Position numbers and translations under genes: made by a program | Notes under the pieces: generated by a model | What the model saw: only the letters and a program-made list of their open reading frames with translations | The model's database searches: none | Told to the model about the DNA's origin: nothing | Part shown: piece after piece, positions 10,852 through 23,394 of the stretch | Numbering within the stretch: the first letter of the stretch is position 1 | Layout of the letters: the number at the start of each line of letters is the position of its first letter | Assembly: GCA_903923905.1 (NCBI GenBank) | Contig: CAIXZH010000024.1 | Span: 1-64,000, forward strand | Origin: an uncultured Bacteroidia bacterium | Lineage (GTDB): Bacteria > Bacteroidota > Bacteroidia > Bacteroidales > Prolixibacteraceae | Reading direction: 5' to 3' | DNA length: 64,000 nucleotides

Positions 10852-11072
10852 TCACCGATGTTTTTCAATAAGCCTTTCGTAGGTTACCGTTTCACTATTT
10901 TCAATTTCTTCTAATCCTTTAAGGATTTCTTCCTGTTGAGATTGAGATAAACTATCCCAAAAATCAACTTTCGGGTAGTTTGTGAAATACGTTTAACCGA
11001 CAATAATATATTGGAATTATCGGTGTCTAATATCATTCTAACCAGTTCCAGTTTTTCGGTTTGAATATCCAT
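10852..11072 (-). pseudogene. frameshifted addiction-module antitoxin-like remnant
   Basis: Minus strand: MDIQTEKLELVRMILDTDNSNILLSVKR..., then a frame change gives FTNYPKVDFWDSLSQSQQEEILKGLEEIENSETVTYERLIEKHR*. Inserting one base near CGTATTTCACA restores a single ~73 aa ORF. Confidence 0.7.
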
Positions 11073-11128
11073 TGTCGCTCTTTTCTGCAAAATTAAAGAA
11101 TGTTCAACTAAAAATATACTGTTGCCTT

Positions 11129-14062
11129 TTATCTTCTGGGGTCCCCCTTTACCGGCAGTTTGGCCAGTTTCTCGACCTCCACCGACGGGTGGCCAAATTC
11201 GGCAACCACCTTTCCCAGGATCAGGTAAACACCATGTCCCGAGAATGGCCAGTTCTTCAGGGTCCCCGGAAAATGAACCGTCTCAAAGAACTCGCCCGAA
11301 TGGTCCAGAAAGCTTCCAAAATTCATCAGCTCCCGCTTCGAAGTACTCACATATTTAATCGTAACCAGGAGCCCCACCATACGGACCATCTTTCCCACAT
11401 AACTGATCAGGTCATTAGCCATCACCTCACCCCGAAACCCGGTTTGCAACAGATCGAACCAGCTCATCGAAACCGGAAAACCAAGCAGTTCAATCTCGTC
11501 ATAGGCGGCCTCAACCAGCGACTGCTCCATTCCGGGCAATTCCCATTTTTTGGAAGGGATATCGAATAACCGGTTCGGGATATTTTTAGCAGTCTTGCTC
11601 AGTAACATATGCGCTTCCCACAACAACCGCATTTTAGGTTTGTCCATAAACCGGAATGCACCCAGCCGGATCAGCAGTACCAGATGCTCAATACCTATCG
11701 CAACGCGGGACAAAAAATCTTCAAGCGACCGAAACTCCCCGCCCCGCGCTCTCTCCCGAACCAACTGAACCTGGAAATCGTGTTCCAGATTGGCAACCAG
11801 ATTAAATCCCAGGTAAATGCAATCCCCGTAAATCGTTGTCTCTTCAATACTCTTATTGACACAGGGGAGCTCAATACGGGCACCACAGCGCCTGGCTTCA
11901 TTCACATAAACCCAGGTACGGTAGAAACCCCCAAAATTATTAATCACAGCCACCATAAAGTCCAACGGATAATGGGCCTTGAGATAGAGGCTCTGAAAGC
12001 TCTCCACCGCATACGAAGCAGAATGGGCCTTGGAAAAGGAGTATCCCGCAAAACTCTCGATCTGTCGCCACACCTCCCGGGCAGTCTCCTCGGGGCGGCC
12101 CAGGGTGCGGCAATTTTCAAAGAAACGGTCAATGATCCGCTGAAACTCGCTCTTTGAACGGAACTTTCCGCTCATGGCCCGGCGCAGCACATCGGCATCT
12201 GCCAGATCGAGCCCTGCAAAGTGGTGACACACCTTGAGCACATCCTCCTGAAAAACCATCACCCCGTAAGTCTCTTCGAGCTGCTCCTTCATCACCGGAT
12301 GGAGATAGGTAAAGCTTTTCGGATGGTGAAAACGGTTGATATACTCCCGCATCATCCCGCTCTTGGCAACACCCGGACGGATAATCGAACTGGCTGCCAC
12401 CAGCGAAATATAGTTGTCGCAATGGAGTTTCTTAAGCAAGCCGCGCATCGCCGGGCTTTCGATATAAAAGCATCCGATGGTTTCCCCAATCTTGAGCTGA
12501 TGCTTCACCTGCAGATCTTCCTTGAGCTCCTGCACCCGGTGAATATCAATCTTCATCTTCCGGTTCCGCCGAATGATCTCAATACTGTCGTTGATGTGGC
12601 CGATGCCGCGCTGGCTCAGAATATCGAGTTTCTCAAAGCCGATATCTTCGGCCACATACATATCCCACTGGGTTGTCTGAAACCCCTTCGGCGGAAGATC
12701 GAGAGCGGTGTAACAGGTTATCTGCTCCTCCGAAATCAGCACGCCACCTGCGTGAATGGTTCTCAGGTTGGGAAAATCCTGCATCAGCGCTCCCACAGCA
12801 AACAGCTGCCGGTACAATTCTCCACCCGTTGTCGCGGCAGCCGGATCATCGGCCAGCACATCAATCTCATCTTTCGGTAGCCCGTACACCTTCCCCAGCT
12901 CACGCAGGATCGACTTTCCCTGAAAGGTGTTCATCGCCCCAAGGAGTGCCGTATGCCTGTGTCCATAACGTTTAAAAATATATTCATGGATATCGTCGCG
13001 GTTACGCCACGAAAAGTCGATATCAAAGTCGGGGGGTGAAGATCGTTTGGGATTGAGGAAACGCTCAAAATAGAGATTCAGCTCAATCGGATCGACATCG
13101 GTGATCTTCAGACAATAGGCCACAATCGAATTGGCGCCTGAACCACGTCCCACATGATAAAAGCCACGGCTCATCGAATAGCGGATAATATCCCAGGTGA
13201 TCAGGAAATAGGCCGAAAACCCGAGTTTGTCGATGATGGCCAGTTCGTGACTTACCCGTTTAAGCGCCTCAGGATCATTGCCATAGCGGTATTTCCATCC
13301 GTCAAGCGCGAGCTTCTCAAGCAACAGCTTATCATCGTACCGACTTCCGGTGAAGAGCTGTTTGTTTTTGGTCCCCTTGAAATCAAAGGTGATGGAACAA
13401 TCGTCGAGCAGCTTTTTGGTGGTCTGAAGAATCTCCGGGAAATCGGCAAAGGCAACAAGCAGATCATCGAAAGGGCGGAAGATATCGCTCTCCTGGCCGG
13501 TCTGCTCCGGGGCAATCTTACTCAGCAAGGTGTTGTGATCAATGGCGCGCAGGTGTTTATGGAGTAAAAAGTCATATTTCCCCGAGAAAGTAACCTGCTG
13601 GTAAACCACCAGTTTATGAAAATATTTTTTGGTGGTGATGTAGCGGAGCCGGTTGATATCCTGCGGCTGAACCCCGATAAATTCATGGTCGCGCAGTTCG
13701 GCTATCTCTTTCTCCCCGAAAGGATAGATCACATAGGCCTGGTTAAAACGGTCGGGTACTGCCGGAAACGTTTTTTTTTCCATCAGGTGAAGGCTCAGAA
13801 ATTCATTCAGCTCGCGGAAGCCTTCGTTATTTCGGGCAATTCCCGTGTAAAGATGACGGTCGCCATTGCGGAAATCGATTCCGGCAATAGGCTTAATCCC
13901 CTGTTTTTGGGCCTCTTTCACAAAATCGATCACACCGGTGGTGTTATTGATATCGGCCATAATAACTACGGGAAGGTGGTTTTTGGCCGCCTCCTGCAAC
14001 AACGTTTCAGGTTTCATGGTTCCGTAACGCAGGCTATACCAGGTGTGACATGAAAATAACAT
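11129..14062 (-). CDS. DNA polymerase III alpha subunit-like (error-prone DnaE/ImuC-type candidate)
   Basis: C-family polymerase motifs (VGRGSGANSIVAYCLKITDVDPIELNLYFERFLN, SSPPDFDIDFSWRNRDDI, YGVMVFQEDVLKV, AMSGKF, FSKAHSASYA); 977 aa, short relative to a replicative DnaE, adjacent to dinB. Confidence 0.92.
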   Translation of the reverse strand: MLFSCHTWYSLRYGTMKPETLLQEAAKNHLPVVIMADINNTTGVIDFVKEAQKQGIKPIAGIDFRNGDRHLYTGIARNNEGFRELNEFLSLHLMEKKTFPAVPDRFNQAYVIYPFGEKEIAELRDHEFIGVQPQDINRLRYITTKKYFHKLVVYQQVTFSGKYDFLLHKHLRAIDHNTLLSKIAPEQTGQESDIFRPFDDLLVAFADFPEILQTTKKLLDDCSITFDFKGTKNKQLFTGSRYDDKLLLEKLALDGWKYRYGNDPEALKRVSHELAIIDKLGFSAYFLITWDIIRYSMSRGFYHVGRGSGANSIVAYCLKITDVDPIELNLYFERFLNPKRSSPPDFDIDFSWRNRDDIHEYIFKRYGHRHTALLGAMNTFQGKSILRELGKVYGLPKDEIDVLADDPAAATTGGELYRQLFAVGALMQDFPNLRTIHAGGVLISEEQITCYTALDLPPKGFQTTQWDMYVAEDIGFEKLDILSQRGIGHINDSIEIIRRNRKMKIDIHRVQELKEDLQVKHQLKIGETIGCFYIESPAMRGLLKKLHCDNYISLVAASSIIRPGVAKSGMMREYINRFHHPKSFTYLHPVMKEQLEETYGVMVFQEDVLKVCHHFAGLDLADADVLRRAMSGKFRSKSEFQRIIDRFFENCRTLGRPEETAREVWRQIESFAGYSFSKAHSASYAVESFQSLYLKAHYPLDFMVAVINNFGGFYRTWVYVNEARRCGARIELPCVNKSIEETTIYGDCIYLGFNLVANLEHDFQVQLVRERARGGEFRSLEDFLSRVAIGIEHLVLLIRLGAFRFMDKPKMRLLWEAHMLLSKTAKNIPNRLFDIPSKKWELPGMEQSLVEAAYDEIELLGFPVSMSWFDLLQTGFRGEVMANDLISYVGKMVRMVGLLVTIKYVSTSKRELMNFGSFLDHSGEFFETVHFPGTLKNWPFSGHGVYLILGKVVAEFGHPSVEVEKLAKLPVKGDPRR

Positions 14063-14140
14063 AGGAAAAATGAAAGAATGAATGAATGGAAAATGAAGGG
14101 AGGTAAAGACGCGTTTGAAACGCGTCTCAACGATTTTAAA

Positions 14141-15385
14141 TCAATGATACCCCCGTTTAATAATTAATTGCCCCGGAGGAACGGGAGAAGGAATCGTTTT
14201 CATGGCATCGATAGTTTTGCGGGCAGCCAGTCCAGATGCGCGCCGGATCGCAGCAGGACCAAACCGGTTTCGGATCTGATCCATACTCCGGTAGAGATTC
14301 ACCCGTTCAGAGGTATCTTCAAAAAGATCGAGTTGCTGGGTACCGCTGACCAGGTGACTGAACCGGACGCCAATGAGCCGGATCAGCATACGCCGCTGAT
14401 AAAGCTTCCTAAAAAGATCTTTGGCCGTTGCAAGCAGCGTATGATCGAACTGGGTGTATGGAATCCGCAGTTGCTGACTATAGGTGTCGAAGTTTGAATA
14501 TTTGATCTTCACTGTGACACAGGAGGTCATCTTCTGCTGTTTCCGGAGCTGAAAGGCAAGTTTTTCGGTCATCCCCACGATGAGCTGCTCCAGGAAATTA
14601 ACATCGGTGGTATCCTGCTCAAAGGTCCGCTCGGTACTGATCGATTTTTGCTCGGAATAGGGTTTGACCGGTGTATTGTCAATCCCATGTGCCTTCTTCC
14701 ACATGGCAATCCCGTTTTCACCCAGTACCTGCAGCATCATCTCCATGGGAATCTCGGCAAGGGTATGAATCGTTTCGATCCCCATTGAACGGAGCAGGTA
14801 ATAAGTCTTGGCACCAATCATGGGAATCTTCCGGATTGAAAGGGGATCAAGAAACAGTTGAACAGCGCGTGGCAAGACCTCTTTCTCTCCGTTCGGCTTG
14901 GCTTCACCCGTGGCAATCTTAGAGACTGTTTTATTCACCGACAGCCCGAATGAAATAGGCAGACCGCTCTCTTTGATAATGGTATGGCGCAGCTCATGAG
15001 CCCATTTCATACACCCGAAAAAACGGTCCATTCCCGTAATATCGAGGTAATGCTCATCAATCGAGGCCTTTTCGTAGACGGGAGCCCGCTCGGCGATAAT
15101 CTGTGTCACCATATCCGAATAACGGCTGTAACTCTCCATATCGCCACGAACCAGGAAAGACTCGGGACAGAGCCGTCGGGCCAGCTTCATGGGCATACCC
15201 GAACGGACACCAAACAACCGGGATTCGTAGCTGCAGCTCGCCACCACACCCCGGTCAGAGGTCCCCCCGATAATCACCGGCTTCCCGATTAGCTTGCTGT
15301 TTTGCAGCCGTTCAACCGAGACAAAAAAAGTATCGAGATCATAGTGAACGACTGTCTTATTCGATAACTGACTGATCTCTTCCAT
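14141..15385 (-). CDS. dinB: Y-family DNA polymerase IV
   Basis: VVHYDLDTFFVSVERLQNSKLIGKPVIIGGTSDRGVVASCSYESRLFGVRSGMPMKLARRLCP and KASIDEHYLDITG; helix-hairpin-helix and little-finger regions. Confidence 0.94.
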   Translation of the reverse strand: MEEISQLSNKTVVHYDLDTFFVSVERLQNSKLIGKPVIIGGTSDRGVVASCSYESRLFGVRSGMPMKLARRLCPESFLVRGDMESYSRYSDMVTQIIAERAPVYEKASIDEHYLDITGMDRFFGCMKWAHELRHTIIKESGLPISFGLSVNKTVSKIATGEAKPNGEKEVLPRAVQLFLDPLSIRKIPMIGAKTYYLLRSMGIETIHTLAEIPMEMMLQVLGENGIAMWKKAHGIDNTPVKPYSEQKSISTERTFEQDTTDVNFLEQLIVGMTEKLAFQLRKQQKMTSCVTVKIKYSNFDTYSQQLRIPYTQFDHTLLATAKDLFRKLYQRRMLIRLIGVRFSHLVSGTQQLDLFEDTSERVNLYRSMDQIRNRFGPAAIRRASGLAARKTIDAMKTIPSPVPPGQLIIKRGYH

Positions 15386-15443
15386 AACTAATATTTTATT
15401 TTTTGTCGAAAATTTTTTGTTTCTCTGGAAAATGAATTAACTT

Positions 15444-15460
15444 TGATTAATATTTAATCA
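15444..15460. promoter_or_regulatory. candidate operator palindrome upstream of dinB
   Basis: Perfect inverted repeat TGATTAA-TAT-TTAATCA, 59 bp upstream of the dinB start codon, in the divergent dinB/XRE-S24 intergenic region. Confidence 0.4.
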
Positions 15461-15520
15461 TTGTTCCGGTTATAATATAATCATTATTTAAAAGAATTGT
15501 TATCCGGGGGGTGAAAAAAT

Positions 15521-15597
15521 TTGACAATTCGGCGATTTGGCGATTTGACAATGGGACAATTCGGCAATTTGACAATGGGATAATTTGACAATGGAAC
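15521..15597. repeat. degenerate short tandem repeat
   Basis: Reiterated 'ttTGACAAT(t/g)(c/g)GGcgA/GACAATTcGGCAATTTGACAATGGGA' units between dinB and the S24 regulator. Confidence 0.75.
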
Positions 15598-15751
15598 GGC
15601 AGGTCCGGTAAATACGGATGAATTGGAACGAAGCTGGAATCGGTGAAGCAAATATCTCACATTCGGGTTCCATCCGGTAATTGAACAACATTCATCCGCC
15701 ATCCACATCTCATAACTTATAACTTACATCTCATAACTCATAACTCCTACC

Positions 15752-16561
15752 ATGTACTTCAACTCAAACATCAAACTGATGCGCAAACGGCGCGGACGGA
15801 CCCAGGACGAAGTGGCCTTTGCCCTGAACATGAAACGCTCAACGCTGAGCGGTTATGAAAATGGAGTGGCACAACCGGGCATCCAGCAACTGGTTGCCTA
15901 TTCTGACTATTTCGGAATCTCTGTCGATACGCTGATCAAGGTTGATCTGTCAAAGCTTAGGGAGAGTGAGCTGCGCCAGCTGGAGAACGGGTTCGATGTG
16001 TTTGTGAAAGGGTCTAAATTACGGGTCCTTACTACGACCGTTGACAGCACCAATACAGAAAATATCGAACTGGTACCCGAAAAGGCGAAAGCGGGCTACA
16101 CACGGGGCTTTGCCGATCCCGAGTTTGTGCGCAATCTTCCTGTATTTCAACTCCCGTTCCTCTCTTCCGAGCGGAAATACCGAACCTTCCAGATCAGTGG
16201 CGATTCAATGTCGCCTATCCCCGACGGAGCATGGATAACCGGCGAATTTGTCCAGGACTGGAGCACATTGAAAAGCGGGGAAGCATGCATTGTACTCACC
16301 CTCGACGAGGGAATTGTCTTTAAGATTATTGAAAACAGAATCGGGAGAGAGGGAAAAATCAACCTGATCTCGCTGAATCCCATCTACAAACCCTACGAAC
16401 TCGCAGTGGTTGAGATCCGCGAAATATGGCGGTTTATTCATTATATCAGTGACGAATTGCCTTCCGGCGAAATTTCGTCAGCCGATCTGGCTTATACACT
16501 GAACCAACTCAAAATGGACGTGGCCTTGATTAAGGAACGAATTGTCACAAAAGGGGATTAG
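15752..16561 (+). CDS. XRE-family / LexA-like transcriptional regulator with S24 peptidase domain
   Basis: HTH (MRKRRGRTQDEVAFALNMKRSTLSGYENGVAQPGIQQL), S24 catalytic motifs GDSM (Ser) and IVFKII (Lys), candidate Ala-Gly cleavage site in KAKAGYTRGFADPEFVRNLPVFQLPFL. Confidence 0.9.
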   Translation: MYFNSNIKLMRKRRGRTQDEVAFALNMKRSTLSGYENGVAQPGIQQLVAYSDYFGISVDTLIKVDLSKLRESELRQLENGFDVFVKGSKLRVLTTTVDSTNTENIELVPEKAKAGYTRGFADPEFVRNLPVFQLPFLSSERKYRTFQISGDSMSPIPDGAWITGEFVQDWSTLKSGEACIVLTLDEGIVFKIIENRIGREGKINLISLNPIYKPYELAVVEIREIWRFIHYISDELPSGEISSADLAYTLNQLKMDVALIKERIVTKGD

Positions 16562-16571
16562 ATGAGCCTGG

Positions 16572-17354
16572 CTACGAATTCCGAAGGTTAACAATGATCA
16601 TTACAACTCCCAGAATCAGGTAAACCCCACCCATGAGTCGTGAAAGTGACCGCTCACTAATCTTGCTGGCAAACCGGGCACAATAGATACCGGTGGGAAT
16701 TGCACTGACTGCCAGAACTATGCCTGTCATCAGATTCACATTCCCTAATGAGGCATGACCGATTACACCCGATAATGCCGTAAACGACATGATCAGAATG
16801 GAGGTTCCCAGGGCATTATGCATCGGAAACCGGTTGACAAACAAAAGGATCAATAAAATATTCGTCCCCCCTCCTGCACCGATAAAACCGGTCATAAAGC
16901 CGCTTCCTCCAGCCAGTAGAATGGACAGAAGAATTCGCCATAATGGCGATCTGTGATCGGACAGGTTGAATGGGGCAACCGGTGTCTTATCCCTCTGAAT
17001 CCCGGTTTGCCAAATGATCAATGCCAACACAATCAAAACAAAAGAGAATCCGGAATCAAGCCCGCGTTCGGGTATCTTATCCGAAAAACGGGCTCCTATT
17101 TGCGCCATCCCAATTGAAGAGAGGGCCACTAATCCGGCAGATTTAAGGGCTATATTGTTATTTTTAAAATAGGTAACTGAAATAACAAGTGAGGTTAGCA
17201 CATCTACAACCAGACTCGTACCAATTGCTTCGTGGATAGGGAACTTGAATAAGATTAAGATCAGTGGCACAACAACCATCACACCGGAGGCGCCTGTTAA
17301 ACCAGTCACCATTCCCGAGAAACATCCGACAAGAAGAATCAGAAAGACCGCCAT
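16572..17354 (-). CDS. sulfite exporter TauE/SafE (TSUP) family permease
   Basis: Two-repeat membrane protein with GCFSGMVTGLTGASGVMVVVPLIL and GGSGFMTGFIGAGGGTNILLILL motifs. Confidence 0.9.
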   Translation of the reverse strand: MAVFLILLVGCFSGMVTGLTGASGVMVVVPLILILFKFPIHEAIGTSLVVDVLTSLVISVTYFKNNNIALKSAGLVALSSIGMAQIGARFSDKIPERGLDSGFSFVLIVLALIIWQTGIQRDKTPVAPFNLSDHRSPLWRILLSILLAGGSGFMTGFIGAGGGTNILLILLFVNRFPMHNALGTSILIMSFTALSGVIGHASLGNVNLMTGIVLAVSAIPTGIYCARFASKISERSLSRLMGGVYLILGVVMIIVNLRNS

Positions 17355-17486
17355 TCAGTTAGATTGATAGTTGACTAATTTTAATATCTGTCGCAAACTT
17401 ACCAAATTGTGACCGGTTATAAAAATCACTTTAAAAATTCTTACCTTGTTCCAGGTAAAGAGTACCTAACATAAAAACCAAAGAAT

Positions 17487-18059
17487 ATGAACTTTAAGGA
17501 TTTAGCCCTCAACAATCGCAGTTACAGAAGGTTCGACGAGCAATATGAGATTGACCGGGCCACGCTTGTTGAGTTAATAGACCTTGCCCGGTTTGCAGCA
17601 TCAGGCAGAAACGGGCAACCATTAAAGTATTTTTTAAGCCATGAAAAGAACCTGAACGAGCAGATTTTCCCTACACTTGCATGGGCCGCTTACCTTAAGG
17701 ATTGGCCCGGACCGGAGAAAGGGGAACGTCCTTCCGCATATATTATTGTGCTGCTCGATCACGAAATTGCGGACAACTATTTTTGTGACGACGGAATTGC
17801 GATGCAAAATATACTGCTTGGTGCAGTTGAAAAGGGATTGGGAGGATGTATCATTCAATCAATCAATAAGAACAGGCTTTCAGCCATTCTCCAACTTCCG
17901 ACAAATCTTGGAATAATCGATGTAATCGCATTGGGCAAACCGATTGAAATGGTGATGATCACTGAGGTTGGCCCGGATGGCAACATCCGGTATTACAACG
18001 ACGCAAATGGCATTCATTACGTTCCTAAGAGATCGCTGGATCAGCTTATCGTAAACTAG
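17487..18059 (+). CDS. nitroreductase family protein
   Basis: NRSYRRFDEQYEIDRATLVELIDLARFAASGRNGQPLKYFL; IAMQNILLGAVEKGLGGCII; LGKP. Confidence 0.9.
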   Translation: MNFKDLALNNRSYRRFDEQYEIDRATLVELIDLARFAASGRNGQPLKYFLSHEKNLNEQIFPTLAWAAYLKDWPGPEKGERPSAYIIVLLDHEIADNYFCDDGIAMQNILLGAVEKGLGGCIIQSINKNRLSAILQLPTNLGIIDVIALGKPIEMVMITEVGPDGNIRYYNDANGIHYVPKRSLDQLIVN

Positions 18060-18167
18060 TATACAGGGACTGGAAAATGGTTAACTGCGATTGGCGGCTG
18101 GCTTCTGGCTACTGGCAAAAAGCAGCTTTTAACCTTAGGTTGGCCGCTGGCATAAATGCGTTATTCA

Positions 18168-18809
18168 CTAATTCTTCTTGAGCCTACCGGCGAAAATCTT
18201 TTTAAATTTTTCCAATTTCGGCGTGATTACAATCCGACAATACCCCTGGTTGGTATTATTCGCATAATATTCCTGGTGGTAATCCTCTGCCGGATAGAAC
18301 TTCTCAAACCGGGTGATTTCCGTAACAATCGGGTGATCCCATATCTTTTCCTTTTCAAGTTTAGCCTTATAGGCAATTGCCTCCTGCTGTTGATCTTCAT
18401 CGGTATAAAATATGGCCGAACGATACTGGGTACCACTGTCAGCACCCTGTCGGTTGAGTGTTGTAGGATCATGGGTGGTCCAGAAAACTTCGAGCAGTTC
18501 CGCAAAAGTGATCTGATCAGGATCATAAGTTATCTGGGTGCATTCAGCATGTCCTGTCAATCCTGTGCATACCTCCCTATAGGTAGGATTGACCGTTTTC
18601 CCACCCGAATAACCGGATACAACCTTTTCAACCCCTTTTAACTGACTGAAAATTGCCTCTGTACACCAGAAACATCCACCTGCAAAAACGGCACTCTTTA
18701 ACGTTTCACCTTTCATCTCCATGTTGGTATTGTATTTGATGGAACCCTTTAATCCGGAAGAAATTACTGTAAACAACCCGATCAGGAAAATTAATGTTTT
18801 TCTCATCAT
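18168..18809 (-). CDS. msrA: peptide-methionine (S)-S-oxide reductase, exported form
   Basis: AVFAGGCFWCTEAIFSQLKGVEKVVSGYSGGKTVNPTYREVCTGLTGHAECTQITYDP; N-terminal hydrophobic signal. Confidence 0.95.
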   Translation of the reverse strand: MMRKTLIFLIGLFTVISSGLKGSIKYNTNMEMKGETLKSAVFAGGCFWCTEAIFSQLKGVEKVVSGYSGGKTVNPTYREVCTGLTGHAECTQITYDPDQITFAELLEVFWTTHDPTTLNRQGADSGTQYRSAIFYTDEDQQQEAIAYKAKLEKEKIWDHPIVTEITRFEKFYPAEDYHQEYYANNTNQGYCRIVITPKLEKFKKIFAGRLKKN

Positions 18810-19092
18810 ATCTGTTTTATAGCTATTTTAATTAACGATTCACGGCATAACTTTGTTCCGGAAATCAGCTGATTTCCGGAAATTAATCAATACGGTCAGT
18901 GAAAAAACAGCTTGAAAATTTGGATTCCATTCGTTATTAATGTACATTTACCCATACCAAGATACCGAGATCATTCAGTTACCCTATTCCTGGTGAAACG
19001 ACCAAGTTCCGAATTTATTAACTAATTTATTTTCGGGTAAAAACGATACTCTGGCTATTTCTTTCTTTAAACTTTATTTAAAATCTTTAATC

Positions 19093-19788
19093 ATGAATAA
19101 AGCCTCCTACCGTTTCAATTCATCAGAAATGCCGATTCTAGCAGATCGGATACTTTCTAATTATAAACGGGATAAGTCCTATTTTGAACAGTATTCCCCA
19201 AAATTCAATCAGGAATTTCTACTCCGTTTTGAGGAGAAGGTCAACTCATTGCTTGACAGGAAGTCATCGAAAATATTTAATGATAAGGTCATTCAATTAA
19301 ACAAGAAAATTGAAGAATTCATTCCCAATTTCAGTCCGTTATTAAACATCACCGAAACCTTTTTGCGAAGTGGCTCCAAGGTAACCAATCTCTATGTTTC
19401 AGGCTTCTGCTTCACTGAAGTAAAAGATGCACTTAACCTGAGATCTGTCGGCGAGATTCAGAGAAGCTGTCTGAAATTAGTCAGACAGCTGGAGTCTCAT
19501 ATTGAGGATTTCGTTGATAAAGGTTTTATAATTATCTTACTTCAAAATTTCCATTTGTTGATTGATAAATTAATCAATCTGGAGTGTGAACTTGCCGAAT
19601 TAACCCATCGGCATGATCTTAAATCAGACGAATACCTTTATATTGACCATCAGTTAAAAGATTTCATAGAGACCATCATCGAATCAACACCCGCAGTATT
19701 CGGGGACAATGATGCAGCCAAACGAGAAGATTATTCGATCGAAAAGCTGATGTTGCAGACACAGTTTAACAGAGGTCGAACTCAATAA
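19093..19788 (+). CDS. hypothetical protein, helical
   Basis: 231 aa uninterrupted ORF followed by a terminator; no recognised family. Confidence 0.6.
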   Translation: MNKASYRFNSSEMPILADRILSNYKRDKSYFEQYSPKFNQEFLLRFEEKVNSLLDRKSSKIFNDKVIQLNKKIEEFIPNFSPLLNITETFLRSGSKVTNLYVSGFCFTEVKDALNLRSVGEIQRSCLKLVRQLESHIEDFVDKGFIIILLQNFHLLIDKLINLECELAELTHRHDLKSDEYLYIDHQLKDFIETIIESTPAVFGDNDAAKREDYSIEKLMLQTQFNRGRTQ

Positions 19789-19824
19789 GTCCAGCGGGTG
19801 TGCAGATTACAGTTTTAAGTACTA

Positions 19825-19862
19825 AAAAGCTCCGTTGTCTGAATGGTCAACGGAGCTTTTTT
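19825..19862. terminator. bidirectional hairpin terminator
   Basis: AAAAGCTCCGTTG-tctgaatggt-CAACGGAGCTTTT between convergent genes, with A and T tracts on both sides. Confidence 0.88.
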
Positions 19863-19878
19863 GGAAATTATTAAACGT

Positions 19879-23151
<3,273 letters not shown>

Positions 23152-23394
23152 CTATTTACGAATTGACAAAAAAAAGCTAATAGGCTGTAGACTTTTAGGC
23201 TGAAGGCCGAAGCTATTCAGGATATAGGTTAATAGAGGTGAGAAGTGAATTTTATATTTGTGACTTTTGACAATTAACTCCCAGATTAAATATCGATTTA
23301 ATAGATTGAATTTAAAGCTACTAAATATTGTTTATCAATTTTCTATAAATTGATTTTAGGCAAAAACTTGAAATTTTAAAACTACCAGCCTTAT

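Noticed and set aside
12221-12880. Long ORFs antisense to the dnaE gene (e.g. 219 aa at 12221-12880, 145 aa at 13616-14053)
   Set aside because: They overlap a well-supported polymerase CDS; frames stay open because of higher GC and codon bias, and the translations show no recognisable domain or start context.
15484-15708. 74 aa minus-strand ORF with repeats PIVKLPNCPIVKSPNRRIVKF
   Set aside because: The repeats are the translation of the intergenic tandem array; no credible gene.
15521-15747. Possible CRISPR-like array
   Set aside because: Units are short, degenerate and contiguous, without unique spacers; no cas genes in the window.
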